This document shows, piece by piece, positions 57,128 through 64,000 of a stretch of 64,000 nucleotides of DNA. Under the pieces are notes generated by a model. That model searched no databases. It was not told where the DNA came from and saw nothing but the letters and a program-made list of their open reading frames with translations. The translations under genes were made by a program, and so were the position numbers. Location: positions 1,402,001 through 1,466,000 of the forward strand of contig JAOTOL010001605.1 in NCBI GenBank assembly GCA_034440575.1, written 5' to 3'. Within the stretch, counting starts at the first letter, position 1. Each line of letters begins with the position of its first letter. The stretch comes from Imbricaverruca yamaguchii (lineage: Eukaryota > Arthropoda > Thecostraca > Neoverrucidae).

Positions 57128-57310
57128 CCCGCGTCGTCTTTCCTCTCAAATCCTCCCACCCCGTCTGGAGGGGGGGGGGGTTGAAGCATCGACGAAAACG
57201 AAAGAGTTGTCATCGGAAAGCGCCGACGAGTAGGATCCGGGTCCCCCGCCCCGAAAAAAAAATCCCCAAAAGTGACGTCACTATGGGGGCTAGATTTTCA
57301 CGACTTACAT
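57128..57310. mobile_element. Left end of the MITE inserted in tRNA-Ser (copy 1, truncated)
   Basis: CTTTCCTCTCAAATCCTCCC, ACCCCGTCTGGAGG and an AAAAGTGACGTCAC motif match the first 190 bp of the element at 61083-61905. Confidence 0.7.
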
Positions 57311-57448
57311 TATGACTTATGACTTCTTGTGTCGCTGATCTTACAGTTAAACGAGGTCAGCTCTGCAGAATGGACGTTAGGTGGCCGAGGTGGCTGTCGC
57401 GGTACTGGATTCAATTGGCAGCAGCAGCGCGCCCGAGGCGGATAAAAA

Positions 57449-57519
57449 TGCATCGGCCGGGAATCGAACCCGGGCCGCCCGCGTGGCAGGCGAGCATTCT
57501 ACCACTGAACCACCGATGC
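57449..57519 (-). tRNA. tRNA-Gly(GCC)
   Basis: Intact 71-nt copy with T5 terminator; 145 bp from tRNA-Ser(UGA) at 57665. Confidence 0.95.
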
Positions 57520-57664
57520 CTGACAGAACGCAAAGGGAAATATTTTGCAGCCAGGCCAATTGGTATCCCGCTGCATGCTCGAGTGGGCGTGAAACAGTCA
57601 CGAAACTTCCTCCCCACGTTGTCAAGTGTTTTCGGTGTAGCTGTATGTTGGTGGAGGGGCAACG

Positions 57665-57746
57665 GCGGTCGTGGCCGAGTGGTTAAGGCGTCTGACTTGA
57701 AATCAGATTACCTCTGGGAGCGTAGGTTCGAGTCCTGCCGACCGCG
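57665..57746 (+). tRNA. tRNA-Ser(UGA)
   Basis: Intact 82-nt copy, anticodon loop CTTGAAA; one change at the base of the variable arm (ATTACC instead of ATTCCC). Weak TTT terminator as in the 50023 copy. Confidence 0.92.
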
Positions 57747-58369
57747 GGTTGTTTACGTCTTGGGCCCACGGGCAGTCCAGTGACACAAATTATTTGGTCA
57801 TCCAGCTTGTTGGTTTTCTCCGTGCATATCCTAGTCAGATTAACTGTTCTTCGGCATGGATGACCAGGCTTGGTAAAAATGACCAAAGCTAGTTTTAACA
57901 AATATTGCAAAAATTAATCCGCGAAATTGCATTTGCATTTGATTGTTTTTGGTTCCAAAATGACTTGGCCTTGCATAATTACATCTTGAAGCACAGTTTG
58001 AACTATTAGTACGTTTCTACACCATGTTAGTACACTCAGCCGGCGCAAACGTGCACAATAGTTGAGGTTGAGACTGAGGGAAACTCCAGTTAGTGCTTTT
58101 GAAGACAGCATGTTGTATGCCGATCACAAAAGCCTAATATGGACTAATACATCAAGATGGTGTTCTGAATATCACGATGCTGCCCCAAACCCCATTTTTT
58201 CCACGTACACTCCGTCCTTGCCCCCATTTTAGCTGGCTCCCAAATCTAGAAATATGTATGTAATCTACAAGTTATTAATATTCATAAAGCCGTGATTGGT
58301 CGTTGTGAATATCCTGATAGTATCGGCAACTTATCAGGGCAACCCCATGTTTGCACGCTGTTTAGCTCG

Positions 58370-58740
58370 AGTCCCATAATTGTCAGGATGACCTAGTCCA
58401 TTCGCGACCAATCTACGTGTCACGTTGGCGACGCAATGTGGCCAGACAGTCGAGTCCATCGTTGGTCGTGTCGTCGTTGTTGTTCGTCGTTGTTGTTCGT
58501 TGTTGTTCGTCGTTGTTCGTCGTTGTTCGTCATTGTTGTCCATCGTCGATGTCCGTCGTCGTTGTTCTTCTTCGTTGTTCGTCGTTGTTGTTCGTTGTTG
58601 TTCGTCGTTGTTCGTCGTTGTTCGTCGTTGTTCGTCATTGTTGTCCATCGTCGTCATTGTTGTCCATCGTCGTTGTTCGTCGTCGTTGTTCGTCGTCGCT
58701 GTCGTTGTTCGCCGTCGTCGTTGTTCGTCGTCGGTCGTCG
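58370..58740 (+). mobile_element. SINE body plus (GTT/GTC)n tract, second copy
   Basis: A duplicate of 50725-51060 with a longer triplet tract; part of the type A segmental duplication. Confidence 0.65.
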
Positions 58741-58882
58741 GATTGGTGTTCTGTCTGTCAAGTGTCTGCTAGTTCAGAGGACTTCAAAGGGAAGGGAAGT
58801 GGCACTAACGCGCGGCGTGCGCGGGTAACCGACCTGGTTCATGTGCCCCCAAATCCATGTGAGCGAATCCAAGCAGGCAAAA

Positions 58883-58908
58883 TGCATCCGCCGGGAATCG
58901 AACCCGGG
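58883..58908 (-). pseudogene. tRNA-Gly fragment (T arm and acceptor end only)
   Basis: TGCATCCGCCGGGAATCGAACCCGGG, then an abrupt change to a retrotransposon reading frame. Confidence 0.85.
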
Positions 58909-59366
58909 AACGTGTTTTTGTCCCGAACTCCATGAGATGTTTTAGGTGTCAGCGGTACGGACACACTACACAATATTGCCGCGGCCGCCCTACCTGTGGT
59001 AGGTGCGGCACTTCGGAACACACCGACGGAAAGTGCGAACCAGAACGCGTGTGGCGTGTAAATTTCGGCTAGGGTCAAGTTCCACATACTGCCTTTGGTA
59101 AAGCCTGCCCAGCACATCTGAAGGAAAGGAAAATCCTTGCTTTAAAATGTTCCAGGAACTTATCTTTTAGACAGGCCAGAGAGACCTTTGATGAGATTCA
59201 CCCCAAAGTATCGTACGCAGAGAAGGCGAGAAGCACGCTACGCACTAACAATTTCCTAGGCTCAACAAGTACTTACCAGCCAGCCCCTCCCCCGGCTCAA
59301 CCAACATGCCCGACTTCGCAGATCTCCAGCGCCGCGCAATTCCTAATCCCGCAATTCCAGCGCCGT
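58909..59366 (+). mobile_element. Non-LTR retrotransposon ORF1 (Gag zinc knuckle) fragment
   Basis: A frame reads RCFRCQRYGHTTQYC then CGRCG..EHTDGKC (CCHC knuckles), an in-frame stop after VNFG, then CPAHLKERKILALK and SFRQARETFDEI, the signature end of Jockey/I-type ORF1 proteins. Truncated at both ends. It separates a tRNA-Gly remnant from the next intact tRNA-Gly. Confidence 0.8.
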
Positions 59367-59374
59367 GACAAAAA

Positions 59375-59445
59375 TGCATCGGCCGGGAATCGAACCCGGG
59401 CCGCCCGCGTGGCAGGCGAGCATTCTACCACTGAACCACCGATGC
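59375..59445 (-). tRNA. tRNA-Gly(GCC)
   Basis: Intact 71-nt copy with T5 terminator; 159 bp from tRNA-Ser(AGA). Confidence 0.95.
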
Positions 59446-59604
59446 TTGGCATTACGCCAGACGGAAACATTATACAGCTAGGCTAATTGGTGTTCCGCTG
59501 CACGCTTTCATGGGTGTGTAACGGTGACGTGACTCCTGCCCAGCCCCGCCCCGCCCCGCCCTTCTACGTGTCTCCGACAACTGTATGTTGGCTGTAGTGG
59601 CACG

Positions 59605-59686
59605 GCGGTCGTGGCCGAGTGGTTAAGGCGTCTGACTAGAAATCAGATTCCCTCTGGGAGCGTAGGTTCGAGTCCTACCGACCGCG
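59605..59686 (+). tRNA. tRNA-Ser(AGA)
   Basis: Intact 82-nt copy, anticodon loop CTAGAAA, T6 terminator 4 bp downstream. Confidence 0.95.
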
Positions 59687-60402
59687 GACGTTTTTTCTTC
59701 CTGGTTTGGAGATGCCAGGTGGCTGTTTGGTCAGAATCTTCACCACAGTCCTGCCGACCGCTAGTATTACATTGTTGGTTTGGGTTCATGAGGTGCCGAC
59801 GTGGTAAGGCGTTCAGGTTGACCGGCAGTGACCCTATCTAACTGTACTTCACTATTGGCGACCCAGCATAGGTCACCGGCAGTAATCCTGTCTAAATTGT
59901 GTACTTCAGTGTTGGTGATCCAGTATCGGAAATGATGATGCATTGGGGTTTAGGGGCGCGTGGACTGCCATGGTCATTTTGCGTGCCCATTCCAGTATCG
60001 AAAAAAAAACATTTTGGCAATATGGTGGATTATTGCACTTTCTGAACACTGAATGAATAAGCATCGTTGCCGAAGGATAATCCACTTGTGCGGCCGATGC
60101 ATCTTGTGCGAAGTGTGCACATCTCTGTTCTTATTCAGATTCAGTGGCACATCAACTTCCGCGTCGTGTACCTCATGGATCACTGTCATGCCACATTGAA
60201 AACCAGATCTCCGAATTAGCATGAGCCGGCGTGAATCCACCTTCGCTGGGTCGGGGTGTTGGTTCTTGAAACGACGTACATCGTACGTCGTTGCGCGTTG
60301 TCGTCGTCGTCCTAGTCGTTGTACGTCGCCGTTGTTGTACGTTGTACATCGTCGTTGTACGTAATCGTTTTACGTTGTGCGTTGTACTTTGTACGTAGTC
60401 GT

Positions 60403-60428
60403 CCCGTGTTCGATTCCCGGCCGATGCA
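60403..60428 (+). pseudogene. tRNA-Gly 3' fragment
   Basis: CGTGTTCGATTCCCGGCCGATGCA: T arm and acceptor strand; left arm end of the fold-back at 60404-60745. Confidence 0.8.
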
Positions 60429-60745
60429 TTTTGCTTGCTTCGCTTCGCTCATTTTGATTGACGTACGTCGCGCATTAGCGCACTTCCCTTTCTTTTGTAG
60501 TTTGTTTCTTTTATTGTCGGACACTGGACTTTGCCCTAATCCGACGACGTACGTCGTACGTCGTCGGATTAGGGTGCTGTCCAGTGTCCGCTAATTCGGA
60601 GGACTTCAAAGGGAAGTGGCGCTAATCGCGACGTGCACGAAGCGGACGATGAATAGCCGACCTATTTGGCGCGCTCCCAAATCAAAATGAGCGAAGCAAG
60701 CAAAATGCATCGGCCGGGAATCGAACCCGGGCCGCCCGCGTGGCA
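60404..60745. repeat. Large inverted repeat (fold-back)
   Basis: The core 60534-60574 (CCCTAATCCGACGACGTACG, centre T, then its complement) is a perfect 41-bp palindrome. Beyond it, GGACACTGGAC/GTCCAGTGTCC, AAAGGGAAGTG, GCGCTAATGCGC-like, AATCAAAATGAGCGAAGC and the tRNA-Gly T-arm sequence pair across the axis with gaps. Confidence 0.85.
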
Positions 60746-60776
60746 GGCGAGCATTCTACCACTGAACCACCGATGC
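60706..60776 (-). tRNA. tRNA-Gly(GCC)
   Basis: Intact 71-nt copy with T4 terminator. Forms the right arm end of the fold-back. Its divergent partner at 61061 is interrupted. Confidence 0.94.
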
Positions 60777-60864
60777 CCATATGTAAGCTGAAGGAAAACA
60801 TTTTACAGCTAGGCTAATTGGTGTTCCGTTGCACGCTCATGGGTGTGTAACAGTGACGTGACTC

Positions 60865-61015
60865 CCGCCCCGCCCCGCAACGCCCCGCCCCGCCCTGCCC
60901 TGCTCTGCCCCGCCCCAGCCCCACCTGTCCTACCCTGCCCCGCCCCGCCCTGCCCCGCCCCGCCCTGCCCCGCCCCGCCCTGCCCCGCCCCGCCCCGCCC
61001 GCCCCCCCGCCCCGA
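60865..61015. repeat. CCGCC/CTGCC pentamer tract
   Basis: Interrupted CCGCC, CCTGC and CCAGC pentamers between tRNA-Gly and the broken tRNA-Ser. Confidence 0.93.
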
Positions 61016-61060
61016 CCTTCTACGTGTCTCCGACAACTGTACGTTGGGTTCAGGGCTGCG

Positions 61061-61082
61061 GCGGTCGTGGCCGAGTGATTAA
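61061..61082 (+). pseudogene. tRNA-Ser, 5' part split by an insertion
   Basis: GCGGTCGTGGCCGAGTGATTAA; the matching 3' part is at 61906-61963. Confidence 0.88.
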
Positions 61083-61905
61083 CCTGCGCCGTCTTTCCTG
61101 TCAAATCCTCCCACCCCGTCTCGGGGGTGTTGAAGACTCCCCTCTAAAATCCAAACTAAGCATCGCACGAAAACGAAAGAGGTGTCATCGGAAAGCCCTC
61201 GACGAGTAGGGTCCGGGTCCAGCCCCCTGCAAAAAAAAAATCCACAAAAGTGACGTCACCAGGCGGCTAGATTTTCACTACTTCTCACGACTTACATTAT
61301 GTTTTTTACTCTGGGGAGTTCATTTTGGGGATATATGAAAAAACAAAATTTATTTGGAATGAGAAAAGGACAGCGAAATCGACCGGAGCTATAATTTTTT
61401 GGGATCCCAATTTTTTTGTCTCAAACTTTTGAGTTCAAGTTTTCTTTAATTTTCCTTTTCCAATAGGTAGAGGAGACCGAGAAACGTTGTTGGAAGTCAA
61501 CTTGCCCTAATAAAAAATGCTTACTTTAGCCAGAATCCTGTGTTTCAACTGCAATATGGCAAATACGGAAAATTTATATGTAGTCAAAAACGAAAAAAAA
61601 GAAAAATTCAACTCGTACGTTTTGTTGCATCCGTAAAGATAAGTAAACGCTGAAAGTTTCATTGAAATATCTGTATCCGTTATTCGCGACGACTGGTTGA
61701 ACTTTTTTGGAGGTGACCTCACTTGACCTTGACTAACCCGTTGACCCGAGATGACCTGACCTAAAAGTTTTGAATCAGCATGTCAAATTGATGTGGGAAA
61801 AGGTACGCCAAATTTGAGTGCGCTGCCGCGCGCCGTTCGTCCGCTATCCGCGAAAAACTTGAGGGGGGCGGTTGAGGACCCCCCTCCGAGACGGGACGAG
61901 TAAGA
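61083..61905. mobile_element. MITE-like element inserted in a tRNA-Ser gene
   Basis: About 820 bp of non-coding DNA separates the two halves of a tRNA-Ser. Near its left end it has CCCGTCTCGGGGGTGTTGAAG and near its right end, reverse-complemented, CCCGTCTCGGAGGGGGG with ...CCCCTC further in, suggesting imperfect terminal inverted repeats. Flanks CGAGTGATTAA and CGAGTAA may be a target duplication. No frame has recognisable domains. Confidence 0.65.
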
Positions 61906-61963
61906 TGTCTGAGTAGAAATCAGGTACCGTCTGGGAGCTTAGGTTCGAGTCCTACCGACCGCG
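61906..61963 (+). pseudogene. tRNA-Ser, 3' part
   Basis: GATGTCTGAGTAGAAATCAG, then a variable arm and B-box GGTTCGAGTCC and acceptor CGACCGCG. The anticodon loop keeps TAGAAA (AGA). Confidence 0.88.
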
Positions 61964-62492
61964 GACATTTTTCTTCCTGGTTTGGAGATGCCAGGTGGTT
62001 ATTTGGTCAGATTCTGCATCACACAGTCCTGCCGACCACCAGTATTACATTGTTGGTTTGGGTTCATGAGGTGCCGACGTGGTAAGGCGTTCAGGTTGAC
62101 CGGCGGTGACCCTATGTGTGTACTTCACTATTGGTCATCCAGAAGCGGAAAAATAGACATTCGGGAAATATGGTGGATTATTGCACTTCCTGAACACTGA
62201 TTAAGCATCCTTGCAGAAGGACAATGGACATGGTGCTTCTTGACATGTGTTCATGAAGTCTTCATGTCTGTGTTTAAACGGTATTTCGTGTATAAGTATT
62301 ATGATTATGCTCACCATTAGGGATTGTGATGCACAAACATCTCGTGACATGATTCGAGGTAAAGGGATGTCCTATGATGCGGTATGCTATACAATGTCAA
62401 GTGCTCATAGTGTGGCATTTTGATCGTTGTCGTTAGCATCGGTTTCCTCGAATTGGTCTGGCTACAAAATGTTTCCTCGCGACCGCGTCCAG

Positions 62493-62563
62493 GTATCGGT
62501 GGTTCAGTGGTGGAATGCTCGCCTGCAACGCGGGCGGCCCGGGTCCGATTCCCGGCCGATGCA
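62493..62563 (+). pseudogene. tRNA-Gly-derived sequence with GCA anticodon
   Basis: A full-length 71-nt match to tRNA-Gly on the plus strand with CTGCAAC in the anticodon loop (GCA, a Cys anticodon), GTATCGG at the 5' end and GGTCCGATTCC in place of the B-box GGTTCGATTCC. The damaged B-box and acceptor mismatch argue for a pseudogene. TTTT follows. Confidence 0.75.
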
Positions 62564-62564
62564 T

Positions 62565-63391
62565 TTTGTGCGAATCGTGCACATGCGCTGTTGTTATTTA
62601 GATTCAGTGGCACATCAACTTCCGCGTCGTCTCGTGCCACATTGAAATGCAGATATCCGAGTTAGCATTCGTGTTAGTTCTTGAAAGCCACTTCCCCTTC
62701 TAAGTTCTGACTTACGTAGGCTGGCACAAAATGAAAAGCACCATAAGAACGCCTTGCCGACAGGGAGTCATACACAAGCCTTCCATCTGCATTTTGGTCG
62801 ATGATGAAGTTATCCGAGGTCATATCACTTCAGTGTGCGTACCTTGAATGAAATCCCTAGAAATTGTTAACAAGACAGAGCCGTTTTCTTTCGACATTAC
62901 TTCCCAAAAACTTGAGCATAAATGAATGAATGCGTATTGATCACGGTACACAACGGTGAGGAGATGAGTGGTCAAGTCGGGCCACGGGCTCGAAAATCAG
63001 GAAAGTGCTGCTTTGGCGGTTGCTGGAACAATTTCGTTACTTTTAGATGTTTTTTTGCGGCGACTTATATGACAACCGTGTGACGTGATGATGAAATGCG
63101 CTTTGTTTGATATAAACGCGACCAGCATAGTGTCCGTACAGCAGCTACCTTCTGACATCCAGATGCGCTTTCCTTCACATGCATGCAACCAGCGTGATGT
63201 CCTTGCAGCGGTTTCCTTCCAACATTGCTTTATGACAACATACAAGTGTGTCGGTACAAGTGTACATGTGTTTGGGAGAGAGCGATTTCCTGGACACCGG
63301 GCGGGCCCGTTGGACGTGCCTGCGCGTCGCGTTTGAAGGAGCGCTGCGCCAGAGCTGGGGGCGCCAGACCGACCGCCCGCGTGTGCCGCAG
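62565..63391. other. End of intron I-J
   Basis: No tRNA or protein gene recognised. The last 80 bp before exon J become GC-rich. Confidence 0.5.
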
Positions 63392-63570
63392 GGTCGCGAG
63401 GGCATGACCGCCTACTACCTGACCAAGGGCTGGGCCGGCCTGGTGGTGATGGTGGAGAACCGCCACCCGGACCGCTACATCCAGGTGGCGTGCGACTGCA
63501 GCGACAGCTACAACGTGGTGTCCACCCGTGGCGAGCTGCGCACCGCCGACGCCGTGCCGCCGCTGCACAG
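63392..63570 (+). CDS. Calpain-15 exon J: SOL-homology domain
   Basis: Fifty-nine codons plus two bases: [39 protein letters not shown] and [34 protein letters not shown] and ENRHP...CDC.DS.NVVSTRG are the SOL-homology (SOH) signature shared by small optic lobes and calpain-15. Acceptor GTGCCGCAG at 63391 joins exon I (RHE-GREGM) in phase 0. Donor CACAG|GTGAGC after 63570, phase 2. The remaining 40-50 C-terminal residues are outside the window. Confidence 0.95.
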
Positions 63571-64000
63571 GTGAGCCTGCTCCCCTGCACCCCTGCACCC
63601 CTCACCCCTGCACCCTCCTGTCACACACGGCGGGGTACTTCACCCAGACTAACTGCGCACCACAGACGCCGTCCCGCTGCTGAACCTTAACCCCTGCTGT
63701 CACGCACGGTGGGTTGCCTCCCATACCTTCCGCTTGTTTCCGTGAGCTTTAAGCTCGCCTGCCGAGCACATGCGATGCCTCGCTATTGTCCCTCAACTGT
63801 AGAGGCGAGTCCTCGCCCCTCCTGAAAATCTTCGGTAGTACTTACGGTGTGGTCCCCCACCTGCCCGTTGATTATCCTCGTGCCCACTTGGGTCCCTTCC
63901 AGTCCCTTCCAGATCTTAACCTAGTAGCAACTCTGTTCTTTGCTTATGCCAACACAAAGCGGTAGACCACCGTAGTCCAACACCGATGAACCGTAGCAAA
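63571..64000. other. Start of the intron after exon J
   Basis: Begins with a small CCCCTGCAC repeat (63580-63615). CTGCGCACCACAGACGCCGT at 63653 onward is a decayed copy of the last 35 bp of exon J. No further exon is seen before the window ends. Confidence 0.7.

Larger units (their letters stand above)
31089..63570 (+). other. Gene: calpain-15 / small optic lobes orthologue (10 exons, 3' end missing)
   Basis: Exons A-J (31089-32237, 33203-33392, 36719-36831, 37683-37772, 39593-39736, 43727-43887, 44918-45121, 46832-47108, 48885-49130, 63392-63570) join in frame through GT-AG sites to 917 codons plus two bases. Domain order is four RanBP2 zinc fingers (154-337), calpain protease core (about 388-690) with Cys452, His617 and Asn637, a C2-like beta domain (about 690-855), and the SOL-homology domain from 859. 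It is a cytosolic cysteine protease; the triad is intact, so activity is predicted. Known family members act in nervous-system and eye development. The last part of the SOL domain lies beyond 64000. Most introns carry a private minisatellite, and intron I-J (14.3 kb) hosts a tRNA cluster. Confidence 0.92.

Noticed and set aside
49131..63391. Placing exon J in a separate gene because of the 14-kb gap
   Set aside because: Phase 0 and residues join exactly (RHE then GREGM) and the SOL domain is expected at this point of calpain-15; a single large intron is simpler.

Overview
The window is nuclear DNA of an animal. It contains multi-exon genes with canonical GT-AG introns, eukaryotic tRNA genes with A/B boxes and T-run terminators, tRNA-derived SINEs, non-LTR retrotransposon pieces, hAT-like MITEs and a very high load of satellites. 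An arthropod, perhaps a crustacean, fits the dense minisatellites and the GC-rich exons in AT-richer surroundings, but nothing seen fixes the species.

Two protein-coding genes are recognisable. (1) The first two coding exons of a serine carboxypeptidase of peptidase family S28 (Pro-X carboxypeptidase/DPP7-like) lie on the minus strand at 5847-4209; the rest runs off the left edge or is not visible. (2) Ten exons of a calpain-15 / small optic lobes (SOL) orthologue lie on the plus strand from 31089 to 63570. They encode four RanBP2-type zinc fingers, the complete calpain core with its Cys/His/Asn triad, and most of the C-terminal SOL-homology domain. Only the last coding exon(s) lie beyond the right edge. 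All exon phases join correctly.

Layout: 1-4 kb is intergenic or intron 2 of the S28 gene. 4.2-5.9 kb holds the S28 exons with an intron minisatellite between them. 6-12.3 kb is repeat-poor non-coding DNA with transposon ends. 12.35-15.4 kb has a long GA tract, candidate unassigned exons, a transposase remnant and a tandem duplication. 15.7-17.3 kb is a GC-rich minisatellite block. 20.2-23.7 kb is a 26-bp satellite. 26.67-30.06 kb is almost free of CpG. 31-49 kb holds nine calpain-15 exons separated by introns that mostly carry their own minisatellite. 49.1-63.4 kb is a 14-kb intron filled by duplicated head-to-head tRNA-Gly(GCC)/tRNA-Ser(UGA or AGA) pairs, retrotransposon fragments and MITEs. 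63.4-63.57 kb is the SOL-domain exon.

Two patterns stand out. First, many minisatellites here are tandem copies of an exon end together with its splice donor or acceptor, in both recognised genes. Second, there is a family of about 50-60-bp retroposon-like units, each a small GGGCGC...GCGCCC stem plus a tetranucleotide tail, several flanked by 15-16-bp target-site duplications. A third is the sharply bounded CpG desert just upstream of calpain-15.
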